DNA of 52,874 nucleotides from Clostridiales bacterium (GCA_012735575.1 JAAYGY010000036.1:1-52874); one strand, 5' to 3'. Shown: positions 45,325 to 52,874, counted from the stretch's first letter. Notes: generated from the sequence alone by a model not told the origin. Made by a program: numbers and translations.

Positions 45325-46428
45325 ATGTCAGGTTCTATATTCGGTAAAAATTTTGCCATATCTACATGGGGCGAATCCCACGGTCCAGCCTTGGGGGTGG
45401 TTATTGATGGCTGCCCTGCCGGCATTCCCCTAAGTGAGGAAGATATCCAAAAGGATTTGGACAGGCGAAAACCAGGACGGACAGCATATACAACCCCCCG
45501 CACTGAGGATGATAAGGTAGAAATACTGTCCGGAGTTTTTGAAGGGAAAACAACTGGGACTCCTATATCCATGATCATATTTAATAGGAATCAGCGCTCT
45601 AGAGATTATAGTGATATAAAGGACACCTACCGACCGGGACACGCTGATTACGCCTATGACCAAAAATATGGTTTTAGGGATTATAGAGGTGGCGGGCGTT
45701 CCTCCGGGCGGGAGACCGCTGCCCGGGTAGCGGCAGGTGCCATAGCCAAAAAAATACTCTGCTATCTGGGTATCCAGGTTTTGGCCTACACCTTTTCCAT
45801 AGGTGATATCCAAATCCAGCCTTCTAATTTTGATGTAGATGAAATCTACAAAAACCCTCTTGCCATGCCTGATAAGGAGGCTGCACTCAAGGCACAGCGG
45901 TATTTGGATGAACTTAAGGAGAAAGGAGATTCCGCTGGAGGGGTTATAGAGTGCGTAGTGAATGGCATGCCCCCCGGGGTGGGTGAACCTGTCTTTGAAA
46001 AGTTAGATGCAGCACTGGCCAAGGCCATATTTTCCATCGGTGCTGTTAAGGGCCTGGAGTTTGGCAGTGGATTTGAGGCCGCCAAAATGACAGGATCAAT
46101 GAATAATGATCCCCTACGGGTAGATAACCAAGGCAGGGTATTTAAGCAAAGTAACAATGCAGGCGGGATAACAGGCGGTATCAGTGACGGATCTCCCATA
46201 GTTTTTAGAGCAGCTGTCAAACCTACCTCCTCCATTTCCATTCCACAGCAAAGTATTGACCGTACCCAGGGAAAGAATGTAGAGATAGTTGTAAAAGGGC
46301 GTCATGACCCTATCATAGTGCCCAGAGCAGTTATTGTGGTAGAGGCCATGACTGCTATTACACTGGTTGATTATCTGTTCCAACGTATCCTCTCCCAGAT
46401 GGATCTGATACAAAAAGCCTTACAATAA
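45325..46428 (+). CDS. aroC: Chorismate synthase
   Basis: A 367-residue enzyme from MSGSIFGKNFAISTWGESHG. The three AroC signatures are visible: GESHGPALGVVIDG, the GGGRSSGRETAARVAAGA block and the C-terminal RHDPIIVPRA. It converts EPSP to chorismate with reduced FMN. The ATG at 45325 is taken with GGTGAT as the ribosome binding site; a GTG three codons earlier overlaps this site. No other shikimate genes are adjacent. It is followed by a bidirectional terminator. Confidence 0.95.
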   Translation: MSGSIFGKNFAISTWGESHGPALGVVIDGCPAGIPLSEEDIQKDLDRRKPGRTAYTTPRTEDDKVEILSGVFEGKTTGTPISMIIFNRNQRSRDYSDIKDTYRPGHADYAYDQKYGFRDYRGGGRSSGRETAARVAAGAIAKKILCYLGIQVLAYTFSIGDIQIQPSNFDVDEIYKNPLAMPDKEAALKAQRYLDELKEKGDSAGGVIECVVNGMPPGVGEPVFEKLDAALAKAIFSIGAVKGLEFGSGFEAAKMTGSMNNDPLRVDNQGRVFKQSNNAGGITGGISDGSPIVFRAAVKPTSSISIPQQSIDRTQGKNVEIVVKGRHDPIIVPRAVIVVEAMTAITLVDYLFQRILSQMDLIQKALQ

Positions 46429-46471
46429 CCTATTAATCTATAATCAATCTATAATATGCAAAAATACACTT

Positions 46472-46512
46472 AAAAAAGCAGGATTGCCAAATAAGGTGCA
46501 ATCCTGCTTTTT
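46472..46512. terminator. Bidirectional terminator between aroC and a convergent gene
   Basis: AAAAAAGCAGGATTGC (46472-46487) and GCAATCCTGCTTTTT (46498-46512) pair around a 10-base loop. A run of T follows on either strand, so it serves aroC and the convergent 78-residue protein gene. Confidence 0.9.
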
Positions 46513-46540
46513 GTATAGTCCTATTCTGTATATCTTTCTT

Positions 46541-46777
46541 CTATGGATAAACAAGATCAATTGCTGCCCATGTCCTGGGTCCTACTATTCCATCGGGCAC
46601 CAGTCCATTATCAATCTGAAATTTTACTACAGCACTTCTTGTTAAAGGTCCAAATATCCCATCAATTGGCCCTGGGTCGTAGCCTATGCTGTAAAGTATT
46701 CTTTGCAGCATCTCCACTTCCGGGCCTACAGATCCCATGGCCAAAATAGGCCTCCAGTATCCATACACCCCTCTCAC
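46541..46777 (-). CDS. Small stand-alone peptidoglycan-binding domain protein
   Basis: At most 78 residues, almost entirely one PG_binding_1 domain: GSVGPEVEMLQRILYSIGY, PIDGIFGPLTRSAVVKFQ, GLVPDGIVGPRTW. No signal peptide and no catalytic domain. The start is uncertain: GTG at 46777 has no good ribosome binding site, while TTG at codon 12 has GGAGG six bases upstream and would give a protein of about 67 residues. It lies just downstream of the large peptidoglycan-binding protein gene, separated by a 13-bp inverted repeat. Confidence 0.7.
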   Translation of the reverse strand: MRGVYGYWRPILAMGSVGPEVEMLQRILYSIGYDPGPIDGIFGPLTRSAVVKFQIDNGLVPDGIVGPRTWAAIDLVYP

Positions 46778-46780
46778 CTG

Positions 46781-46816
46781 CCATTACATATAATCTCATA
46801 TCATTATATGTAATGG
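46781..46816. repeat. Perfect 13-bp inverted repeat between two peptidoglycan-binding genes
   Basis: CCATTACATATAA (46781-46793) and TTATATGTAATGG (46804-46816) are separated by 10 bases. No T-run follows in the minus direction, so it is not a classic terminator. It could be an mRNA-processing or attenuation hairpin between 46842-48392 and 46541-46777. Confidence 0.55.
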
Positions 46817-46841
46817 AAAAGGAGGATGATACCAACAGGGC

Positions 46842-48392
46842 CTACTTGCCTGCTGCTCTTTTAACCTGAGCCTGATGCTGAGAGCATACGCTGTTGCTTC
46901 CATGGGTTTTGCTTCCATAGAAATGTATGTCAAATACCCCGTCCATATCATTGCCTTTCACAGCATCTAAATTCTGGCCATATCCATATCCACCGCTTCT
47001 ATTGGATACCATGGCTCTATTTGGCATATCATCACGCCCTGCATGGGGCATTCCTGCCATGCTGGCAGCTATGGACCTGCCATTTACTTGCACTATTATA
47101 GCCCGCCTACTCCATGAGAAAGCTCCCCCATACAGACTTTTTAATATTGCAGTATCCTCTGCTGTTGCAGTCTCAACATCAGCGTGATTATACCCGCCTG
47201 ATCGCATTACTCTAAAACTCTTACCTGTATCATAATCAATAATTGTTGCATATGTATCTCTGGGCCACAGCTTGTCTACCTCTGACCAATGAAGCATTTG
47301 AACTTCAGTTGATTTACTTTCATTGTCCTTTGATTCAGTGGTAGAACCTTTTTTAGCTGGATTACTTAATTTTTCAATAGTTTTAGGTCCGGCTATACCA
47401 TCGGCAACTAAACCGTTGTCTTTTTGAAAGGCTTTTACGGCTTTCTGGGTCTGAGAACCAAAGATGCCATCAACCTTGCCTATGGTATATCCTAGATCTT
47501 TTAACCGTTGCTGCAGGTTGGCCACTTCCGTGCCTCTACTGCCTATCTTCAATGATCTTGTAGCAGTAGTATCCCTACTAGAGCTGGAACCTCTTGATGA
47601 GGAATCTCCTGATTGAAGGGCGGACCAGGTTTTAGCACCTACGATTCCGTCCACCGCCAGTCCTGCATCCTTTTGAAAGGATCTAACTGCTGAATCTGTT
47701 CCACTACCAAAGATTCCGTCTACTTTACCCTTTAGATAGCCTTTATCCTTTAGCAGCTCCTGCAGTTTAGTTACTGCTGAACCTCTGCTGCCCTTTCTTA
47801 ATGCTACATTAATGGTACTTTCACTTGAACTGGAACCTCTAGATGAGGTGTCTCCAGATTGAAGAGCAGACCAGGTTTTTGAACCGACAACTCCGTCTAC
47901 CGCCAGCCCTGCATCCTTTTGAAAGGATCTCACAGCTGAATCAGTTCCACTTCCAAATATTCCATCTACTGCACCTTTTAGATATCCCTTGTTCTTTAGT
48001 AGTTGTTGAAGCTGGTTTACAGCTGAACCTCTACTACCTTTCTTTAAAATAGGGGTTGATGTTTTACTAGATGAACTGGATTTTTCGGTCTCTCCAAATA
48101 AATGTTTTCTGGTGTTATCTCCCACAATTCCATCCTGTGTAAGCCCTTTGCTGGCCTGGAATGATTTTACAGCATCCCTAGTCACTGTACCGTAGTATCC
48201 TGTAATTTTAGAATAATTAAAATAACCCAAATCCTTTAGTCTCGACTGTACCTCACGGACCTCACTACCTGAACTGCCAAGCTTCAGCAAAGAAGCTGCT
48301 GAAGAAAGGGAGGGTGTGGATAATAACATGACTGCTGATATGCTCACTGCTGCACATGCCTTAGCATACTTTTTTGATTTTGGTATAAACAT
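46842..48392 (-). CDS. Secreted protein with four peptidoglycan-binding domains and a conserved C-terminal domain
   Basis: 516 residues: signal peptide (residues 1-33, ending SSAAS), then four PG_binding_1 domains (about 34-100, 113-180, 195-262, 276-340) joined by Ser-rich linkers. A C-terminal domain of about 150 residues follows. Repeats 2 and 3 are nearly alike (FGSGTDSAVRSFQKDAGLAV in both). The C-terminal part (NHADVETATAEDTAI, WSRRAIIVQVNGR, DIHFYGSKTHGSN) is shared by many clostridial wall-binding proteins but has no function I can name; it is not a canonical L,D-transpeptidase. The ATG at 48392 has GGGGG seven bases upstream. Confidence 0.82.
   Translation of the reverse strand: MFIPKSKKYAKACAAVSISAVMLLSTPSLSSAASLLKLGSSGSEVREVQSRLKDLGYFNYSKITGYYGTVTRDAVKSFQASKGLTQDGIVGDNTRKHLFGETEKSSSSSKTSTPILKKGSRGSAVNQLQQLLKNKGYLKGAVDGIFGSGTDSAVRSFQKDAGLAVDGVVGSKTWSALQSGDTSSRGSSSSESTINVALRKGSRGSAVTKLQELLKDKGYLKGKVDGIFGSGTDSAVRSFQKDAGLAVDGIVGAKTWSALQSGDSSSRGSSSSRDTTATRSLKIGSRGTEVANLQQRLKDLGYTIGKVDGIFGSQTQKAVKAFQKDNGLVADGIAGPKTIEKLSNPAKKGSTTESKDNESKSTEVQMLHWSEVDKLWPRDTYATIIDYDTGKSFRVMRSGGYNHADVETATAEDTAILKSLYGGAFSWSRRAIIVQVNGRSIAASMAGMPHAGRDDMPNRAMVSNRSGGYGYGQNLDAVKGNDMDGVFDIHFYGSKTHGSNSVCSQHQAQVKRAAGK
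47577..48068. repeat. Tandem 246-bp duplication within the peptidoglycan-binding gene
   Basis: Two adjacent units, boundary near 47822, with a period of 246 bp (82 codons). Each covers one PG_binding_1 domain and its Ser-rich linker. The DNA copies are roughly four-fifths identical by eye, so the duplication is recent relative to domains 1 and 4. Confidence 0.75.
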
Positions 48393-48458
48393 TAAAAAAC
48401 CCCCTACACAATAAGTCAAAATACCCTATAGTCAGATAAAAAGATAATATATAATTAT

Positions 48459-48487
48459 AATATAATATAGATATTTGACTTTTTCAA
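48459..48487 (-). promoter_or_regulatory. Candidate promoter of the multi-domain peptidoglycan-binding gene
   Basis: Minus strand TTGAAA (48482-48487), 17-base spacer and TATATT (48459-48464), in a very AT-rich stretch. Confidence 0.4.
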
Positions 48488-48577
48488 GGGGTTTTTAATA
48501 TTTTTTTACGAAATTATTACAAGTTTATTAAATTTTCCAGGTTAAACTTCCCAATTATTAGATAAATTTTCTAAGCC

Positions 48578-49681
48578 CTACTTCAGACTCATAATATGAT
48601 TACATAAATCCCTGGTAGCATTTGGTCTTCCAACGGCTTTAGCCATCTCTATCAAGTATTTTCGTCTCCATATATTATTCATCAAATGGTATATGGCCTC
48701 ATCCACAGGAAAGGTTTCACTTACCATAAGTGCCAGACCGTTATTCAATAAAAATTCTGCATTCCGTTCTTCCTGCCCTGGTATGGGATTGATAATAATC
48801 ATAGGAAGACCCTTGGCCAGGCTTTCGGAAGTAGTTAGACCCCCAGGTTTGGTAACAATACAGTCAGCAGCATCCATTATAATATCTACTTTATCGGTAA
48901 AGCCATAATTATAGACTTTTTTCTTTGTTATCATCCCATCTATCTTCTTTTTTAAATTCTTGTTATTCCCACATATGGATATTATTTGGAAGTCCATATC
49001 CATGGTATCCATATCAGTAATAACGGTTTCTAAATTTCCATAACCCATACTTCCGCTCATAATGAGAATTGTGGGTTTGTCCTCGATCCCTAATATATTT
49101 CTGGCCTCTAATTTATCCATCTTTTTACCAAACTTAGGATGTATAGGAATACCTATGGGCAGTATTTTACTAGTATCAATACCCTTTTTAGATGCCTGGT
49201 GATTTAACAGCTCATTGGCAGTCACATAGTAATCTAAATCCGCATCCTCCCAGAAAGGATGGATAGTAAAATCCGTCACAATCCCAATACTTTTTGTATC
49301 AATGGTTCCCTCACCCTGAAGATAACTTATAATCTGAGCAGCAAATATATGGGTACAAACCACCACATCCGGCTTATAGTCGTCCAAAAAGGATATTAGT
49401 TTTTTTGATAAGAGTTTGTTCATAATATGGGATATAGAAAATTTCCCATCACTCTTATCTCTACTATCTGCCAAATTATATATCTTCCCCCAAACATTGG
49501 GGGTAAATCTGGTAGAATATAGATATCCTTTATCTACAGATTCCCCAAGGATAGGATTTATATAATCCAAAGTATCTAAAAGGGCACATTCAACCTTATA
49601 CTCCTGTAAGTACTCCATAACTGCCTTGGCAGCCTGGGTATGCCCATGGCCAGCAGTTACTGTCAATAAAAGCACTTTCAT
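48578..49681 (-). CDS. MurG/MGDG-synthase-like glycosyltransferase (UgtP family)
   Basis: A 367-residue GT28-type enzyme from MKVLLLTVTAGHGHTQAAKA. The N-terminal MGDG-synthase domain shows GHGH. VTDFTIHPFWEDADLDYYV, ILIMSGSMGYGNLE and KPGGLTTSESLAKGLPMII (nucleotide-sugar binding) follow. Homologues such as UgtP transfer glucose or galactose to diacylglycerol at the inner membrane face. The start at 49681 is set by AGAGAGG and by the domain boundary; the frame is open 22 codons further upstream. Its promoter region contains an 8-bp palindrome, and repeat copy D lies just upstream. Confidence 0.87.
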   Translation of the reverse strand: MKVLLLTVTAGHGHTQAAKAVMEYLQEYKVECALLDTLDYINPILGESVDKGYLYSTRFTPNVWGKIYNLADSRDKSDGKFSISHIMNKLLSKKLISFLDDYKPDVVVCTHIFAAQIISYLQGEGTIDTKSIGIVTDFTIHPFWEDADLDYYVTANELLNHQASKKGIDTSKILPIGIPIHPKFGKKMDKLEARNILGIEDKPTILIMSGSMGYGNLETVITDMDTMDMDFQIISICGNNKNLKKKIDGMITKKKVYNYGFTDKVDIIMDAADCIVTKPGGLTTSESLAKGLPMIIINPIPGQEERNAEFLLNNGLALMVSETFPVDEAIYHLMNNIWRRKYLIEMAKAVGRPNATRDLCNHIMSLK

Positions 49682-49738
49682 AAGAAAACGCCTCTCTTTG
49701 CACATATTTTTAAGTCTAATATTTTCATTTCTCTTAAT

Positions 49739-49768
49739 ATCATACACTTTTTAAGTGTATTAATGTAA
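49739..49768 (-). promoter_or_regulatory. Candidate promoter of the glycosyltransferase gene with palindromic spacer
   Basis: Minus strand TTACAT (49763-49768), 18-base spacer and TATGAT (49739-49744). The spacer contains ATACACTT-TTT-AAGTGTAT (49742-49760), a perfect 8-bp inverted repeat that could be an operator. Confidence 0.4.
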
Positions 49769-49797
49769 CTGGTTGTGCTGGTTTATCTCATATGAAT

Positions 49798-50005
49798 CAT
49801 AATGGCTATTGAACGTTCACTTCATAACTGATTTGGAGAAAACTAAGGCTTATTTCATATTGAAAAGCCTACCGCTTCCAAACCGGCGTCCTGCCGGTGG
49901 AAGCTGCCTTGGCATCCTGCCTCGGCTACGGCTATTCTGCATTCCAAAAGCCAAGTTTTCTAAAGCCAAATCAGCCAAGGCGTTCACTTATCAATAGCCA
50001 TTATA
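49798..50005. repeat. Dispersed palindromic repeat, copy D (206-bp nested palindrome, MITE-like)
   Basis: Terminal inverted repeats ATAATGGCTATTGA (49799-49812) and TCAATAGCCATTAT (49991-50004) are perfect over 14 bp. Inside, CTGATTTGG...AAAACT..GGCTT (49828-49851) faces AAGCC.AGTTTTCT...CCAAATCAG (49948-49974). A GC-rich hairpin CCGGC/GCCGG lies in the middle. Outside, GTTGTGCTGGTTT (from about 49772) faces AAACCAGCACAAC (ending about 50038). It has no coding capacity and no clear target-site duplication. Confidence 0.75.
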
Positions 50006-50027
50006 TACATAGTGATTTAAAGGTCAA
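50000..50027 (-). promoter_or_regulatory. Near-consensus promoter at the outer end of repeat copy D
   Basis: Minus strand TTGACC (50022-50027), 16-base spacer and TATAAT (50000-50005). The -10 box overlaps the terminal inverted repeat. Transcription would run through the whole palindrome toward the glycosyltransferase gene. Confidence 0.45.
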
Positions 50028-50093
50028 ACCAGCACAACGGCTTAATGTATGTATATTATATAATGTTTTCCGAAATTAGTGCAATATAAAAGC

Positions 50094-50131
50094 AAAAGAA
50101 GCCCCTTTCCTATTAGAAAGAGGCTTCTTTA
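50094..50131 (-). terminator. Terminator after the 55-residue protein gene
   Basis: AAGAAGCCCCTTTC (50096-50109) pairs with GAAAGAGGCTTCTT (50116-50129) with one mismatch. In the minus direction it is followed by TTGCTTTTAT; on the plus strand TTTATTA follows. Confidence 0.7.
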
Positions 50132-50138
50132 TTAGCCA

Positions 50139-50306
50139 TTATCTACGACTACGGCATACATCTTCTCCCATAAATAGTACTACTAAGAGTAAGAAGAAGA
50201 ATAATAGCTCGCTGCCCTCGTCAAAGAGTCCGCAATTGCAGAAAATAATTACCAGCAGGAGGAAAAAGAATAACAAACTGTCATCAGAACCTCCGAGGAA
50301 AGACAT
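50139..50306 (-). CDS. Small hydrophobic 55-residue protein with internal repeat
   Basis: Starts MSFLGGSDDSLLFFFLLLVI. A second copy of the pattern, SELLFFFLLLVVLF, follows after a Cys-x-Cys segment (FCNCG). The tail is charged (EDVCRSRR). GGGGG lies seven bases before the ATG at 50306; a second in-frame ATG at 50312 abuts it and is less likely. A terminator follows directly. Such short Leu/Phe-rich proteins occur in spore-formers, and CACC-N15-CATATAATG about 85 bases upstream loosely resembles a late sporulation (SigK) promoter. The function is unknown; two very short membrane helices or coat association are possible. Confidence 0.7.
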   Translation of the reverse strand: MSFLGGSDDSLLFFFLLLVIIFCNCGLFDEGSELLFFFLLLVVLFMGEDVCRSRR

Positions 50307-50419
50307 ACTCATACCCCCTTATAGTTAATCATTGGATCTCTGTGCTGCCTATATACTGTATTTCAATATCATTATATGTTTCCTAACTATAAAGGTGAAT
50401 GAGAATGTCAATTGAATAA

Positions 50420-52228
50420 TTATTTTCCGTACAGAGGGCCAAAATTCTTGCAGGCTCTGTAGTCTGAACCTTCTAAATCAACGGTACCAAATGCGCCCCA
50501 TGCACTAGGTCTGTAAATTCTTTCTTCAGAAACATTGTGCATGGCGACAGGAATTCTAAGCATTGATGCCAAGGTAATAAATAGATCTCCTACATGACCA
50601 TAGGATAAGGCTCCATGATTGGCACCCCAGTTATTCATTACTGAATAGACATCCTTGAAGGCTCCCTTTCCGGTCAAGTTGGGAGCAAACCAGGTTGTTG
50701 GCCAGGTTGGATCGGTTCTCTTCCATAGGGTTTCTGTTACATCCTCAGGTAGATCAACAGTGTATCCTTCAGCTATCTGCAGAACTGGTCCCAATCCCTT
50801 AACCAGGTTTAATCTGGTCATGGTAACCGGCATATTTCCTTTACTTAAGAATCTGCTGGAATATCCGCCACCACGGAAATATCCTAGATTTGCATATCTC
50901 CATGATGTTGCATCCAAACAAGCTTGAGCTTCTTCTGGGGTAATCTCCCAATAAGGCTTCATGGCTGGCTGGCCATCAATGCTTTGCTGGCCTGTACCAT
51001 CTAGAGCCGCTGAACCGGAGTTTATCAAGTGAATTACTCCATTTGCTGCTTTACCTGTTAATTCATATCCTGTTACTCTCTTAACCGCATCTGGACTCCA
51101 GTATGTTCGTACGTCCGCAAATACCTGGGCTGCATTGGTTAAGAGATGTCCAAAGAGCATTACTACTCCGTTTAGGCTATCGTTTTCTGTAGCAATTAGG
51201 TATGGCTGACGTATTCCGTTCCAGTCAAAGGAAGAATTCAAAATGGCTTCCATAAAGTCTCCATTGGGGAAGTGGTCGGTCCATTGTCTTTGTCCCTGGA
51301 AACCTGCAAGGATAGCGTTCCGTCCTAGAGCCTCTTCTCCAAAGCCTAGTTCGGCCAACTTCTCATTACCAACCATTAAATCTCTGGCTATCATAGTCAT
51401 CTTGACAACGGTTTCCCATACTTGGTCTTTCTTCTCTCTTGAAGCCTGCATTTCCGGTGGATTAATATCTGGACCTTCTTTACAATTTTCTTTAGCCCAT
51501 GCAAGAGCCCGCTCAAACTCTTCCTTATCGTAAATTTCTTCCTCAATACGGCGAATAAACTCTGACATATCTATGGATTCAACTCTCATACCTAAGTAGC
51601 TTTCAAAGAAATCAGGATTTACCATGGAACCTGCTATACCCATAGAGGTACCACCCATAGCCAGATAGGATTTGCCTCTCATGGTAGCAACAGCTAATCC
51701 TGCCTTAGCAAATTTTAATAGCTTTTCTTTTACATCTTCAGGAATAGTGGTATCATCGGCATCCTGTACATCTTTTCCGTAGATACCGAAGGCAGGTAAG
51801 CCCTTTTGATTATGAGCCGCCAATACTGCAGCCAGATAGACGGCACCAGGCCTTTCAGTAGCATTTAAGCCCCAAATAGCTTTGGGAGTAAGTGGATCCA
51901 TATCCATGGTTTCAGAACCATAGCACCAGCATGGAGTTACAGTTAGAGAAACTCCTACACCTTCCCTTTGGAACTTGTCCGCTGCAGCAGCTGCCTCTGC
52001 CACACCACCAATACAGGTATCTGCTATAACACACTCTACAGGCATTCCATTAGGATGACGTAGATTCTCTTCAAAAAGCTTGGCCGCTGCCTTTGCCATG
52101 TTCATGGTTTGTTCCTCTAGTGATTCCCTAACCCCTCTACGTCGACCATCAATAACAGGTCTTATACCTATCTTAGGTAGCCTGCCTTTAAATCTGTTCT
52201 CTGGCTTTACAACCTTCATAGAAGCCAT
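50420..52228 (-). CDS. fucI: L-fucose isomerase
   Basis: A 602-residue FucI of full length. Domain 1 starts [20 protein letters not shown]. The Mn site region holds [15 protein letters not shown] (Asp ligand) and [14 protein letters not shown] (His ligand), with a Glu ligand in the preceding part. It converts L-fucose to L-fuculose and also accepts D-arabinose. AGGGGGAGATATCA precedes the ATG, the same 14 bases as before the GH78 gene. It has its own promoter, 210 bases after the FGGY kinase stop. Fucose could come from the GH95 enzyme. Confidence 0.95.
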   Translation of the reverse strand: MASMKVVKPENRFKGRLPKIGIRPVIDGRRRGVRESLEEQTMNMAKAAAKLFEENLRHPNGMPVECVIADTCIGGVAEAAAAADKFQREGVGVSLTVTPCWCYGSETMDMDPLTPKAIWGLNATERPGAVYLAAVLAAHNQKGLPAFGIYGKDVQDADDTTIPEDVKEKLLKFAKAGLAVATMRGKSYLAMGGTSMGIAGSMVNPDFFESYLGMRVESIDMSEFIRRIEEEIYDKEEFERALAWAKENCKEGPDINPPEMQASREKKDQVWETVVKMTMIARDLMVGNEKLAELGFGEEALGRNAILAGFQGQRQWTDHFPNGDFMEAILNSSFDWNGIRQPYLIATENDSLNGVVMLFGHLLTNAAQVFADVRTYWSPDAVKRVTGYELTGKAANGVIHLINSGSAALDGTGQQSIDGQPAMKPYWEITPEEAQACLDATSWRYANLGYFRGGGYSSRFLSKGNMPVTMTRLNLVKGLGPVLQIAEGYTVDLPEDVTETLWKRTDPTWPTTWFAPNLTGKGAFKDVYSVMNNWGANHGALSYGHVGDLFITLASMLRIPVAMHNVSEERIYRPSAWGAFGTVDLEGSDYRACKNFGPLYGK

Positions 52229-52295
52229 ATTGATATCTCCCCCTCTTTATGTTATGTAATATATTGGGTACATGCCCAGAATTACTTATAATTCT

Positions 52296-52325
52296 ATTAT
52301 AATGCTTTTCGAACTATTTAGTCAA
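52296..52325 (-). promoter_or_regulatory. Promoter of fucI
   Basis: Minus strand TTGACT (52320-52325), 18-base spacer and TATAAT (52296-52301). The leader to the start codon is about 65 bases and contains a small GGGCATGTACCC hairpin. Confidence 0.65.
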
Positions 52326-52438
52326 CATAGGAAAAAAGAGTGCATTTGATTGTATATCAGTAGTATCATCAAGCTGTTAAAGTATTTTTTATTAAAGCAA
52401 AATATGATATATCATAAGATCTATTTATCTATACATAT

Positions 52439-52874
52439 CTAAATATAAAAGTTTGGTCTGATTTTACAGCCAGCAGCTGCACAAATAGCTGCTCCAATAG
52501 CAGCATCTTCCTGTTCCTCTCCCAATCTTACAGGTACTTTGAACAGTTTTTCAATACGATGTACTAATAAAGGATTTTTACGTATACCATTACCTGATGC
52601 AGCAATGGCTACTCTACCTAACCGTACAGCTTCCGGCATTAACTTGTATAACTCATGTAATTCTTCAGCTATTCCAGTCAAAAATGATTTTATTAATTGT
52701 GAAGGAGTAAAATTTTCATATGTGAGATTTTGTATATTCCCATATCTGGAATATCTTCTACTCCCATAAAGTAAGGGCATTGTTATTAGTGTTTCCTCTT
52801 CAGCTTTTTGTCCAAGCTCACCCATTTTTTTATAAACATCCTCAGGTTCTATGCTACAAAACTCCCTGCAGCAA
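52439..52874 (-). CDS. FGGY-family carbohydrate kinase, C-terminal part (cut by window edge)
   Basis: The last 144 codons of a kinase whose frame stays open to the window edge (first visible residues about CREFCSIEPEDVYKKMGEL). MPLLYGSRR, YENFTPSQLIKSFLTGIAEEL, AASGNGIRKNP and EDAAIGAAICA are C-terminal FGGY blocks, closest in style to sedoheptulokinase-like members. Being directly upstream of fucI, it may phosphorylate L-fuculose, but the N-terminal substrate domain is missing here, so the substrate is open. A Met codon at 52823-52825 is internal, not the start. Confidence 0.8.
   Translation of the reverse strand, partial: CCREFCSIEPEDVYKKMGELGQKAEEETLITMPLLYGSRRYSRYGNIQNLTYENFTPSQLIKSFLTGIAEELHELYKLMPEAVRLGRVAIAASGNGIRKNPLLVHRIEKLFKVPVRLGEEQEDAAIGAAICAAAGCKIRPNFYI

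Larger units (their letters stand above)
49682..50138. other. Intergenic region holding repeat copy D
   Basis: About 457 bases between the glycosyltransferase and the 55-residue protein gene. It contains a candidate promoter, repeat copy D and a terminator. Short open frames inside copy D are made by the palindrome and are not credible genes. Confidence 0.6.

Noticed and set aside
46817-46830. Strong plus-strand AAAAGGAGGATGAT ribosome-binding-like sequence
   Set aside because: No open frame of meaningful length follows it; the nearby genes run on the other strand.
49809-50079. Two overlapping plus-strand open frames of 60-62 codons
   Set aside because: They are created by the palindromic repeat copy D and lack ribosome binding sites; the translations are low-complexity and Pro/Lys/Ser rich.
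50128-50142. ATAATGGCTA at the stop of the 55-residue protein gene
   Set aside because: Ten bases match the repeat core, but the following TTGA and the opposite arm are missing, so chance or distant remnant cannot be told apart.
52340-52438. TATGATATATCATA palindrome as the FGGY kinase terminator
   Set aside because: AT-only, seven bases per arm and no loop; not convincing as a terminator.
1-52874. tRNA, rRNA, CRISPR arrays, IS transposases, phage genes or known riboswitches
   Set aside because: Looked for clover-leaf arms, regular direct repeats with spacers, DDE-type ORFs and conserved riboswitch cores by eye; none was found. A covariance-model scan would be needed for certainty.

Overview
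The window reads as a chromosomal segment of an AT-rich, Gram-positive anaerobe of the class Clostridia. The supporting signs are AddAB instead of RecBCD, the block acpS - nnr - LolA-like lipoprotein - mazEF, a PerR-type Fur regulator beside a peroxiredoxin, YitT, strong GGGGG/AGGAGG ribosome binding sites and many short hairpin terminators. No genus can be fixed from sequence alone. Nearly all genes lie on the minus strand. No phage, IS transposase, CRISPR array, rRNA or tRNA was recognised.

Layout, left to right. (1) 1-7083: a glycan-degrading cluster, transcribed leftward: GH38 alpha-mannosidase, GH95 (alpha-L-fucosidase family), ROK sugar kinase, carbohydrate esterase-like hydrolase and the first codons of a GH78 alpha-L-rhamnosidase cut by the window edge. 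(2) 7401-9134: an orphan plus-strand DUF6062-type Cys/His protein and a TIM-barrel sugar isomerase/epimerase. (3) 9278-16472: addB-addA, the recombination helicase-nuclease. (4) 16726-19219: IclR-type regulator, KDPG aldolase and KDG kinase, with a promoter, a candidate operator and a terminator. (5) 19329-35299: one long leftward array: 6-phosphogluconate dehydrogenase, gluconokinase, LarA-family hydroxyacid epimerase, tagaturonate reductase, altronate dehydratase, PfkB kinase, D-lyxose/mannose isomerase, two further GH38 alpha-mannosidases and a URO-D/methyltransferase-family protein. (6) 35839-38312: perR-peroxiredoxin, a lytic transglycosylase and a nitroreductase. (7) 38476-46428: housekeeping and envelope genes including mazEF, nnr, acpS and aroC. 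(8) 46541-50306: peptidoglycan-binding proteins, a MurG/MGDG-synthase-like glycosyltransferase and a 55-residue hydrophobic protein missed by ordinary gene-length cut-offs. (9) 50420-52874: L-fucose isomerase and the C-terminal part of an FGGY kinase.

The sugar genes fit one plan. Alpha-mannosidases would release mannose, the lyxose-isomerase-type cupin could convert it to fructose and a PfkB kinase could phosphorylate it. GH95 would release fucose for fucose isomerase and the FGGY kinase. Hexonates enter by two routes: altronate to KDG to KDPG to pyruvate plus glyceraldehyde-3-phosphate, and gluconate to 6-phosphogluconate to ribulose-5-phosphate. The LarA-family enzyme may be a C2 epimerase that connects hexonates. 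No sugar transporter is present in the window.

The main unexpected structure is a family of dispersed, palindromic, non-coding repeats with the core ATAATGGCTATTGA. At least four copies (A, B, C, D) and one fragment (E) lie in the intergenic gaps. One copy supplies the last four codons and the stop of a kinase gene. The largest is a 206-bp nested palindrome with 14-bp perfect terminal inverted repeats and a near-consensus promoter across its right end.
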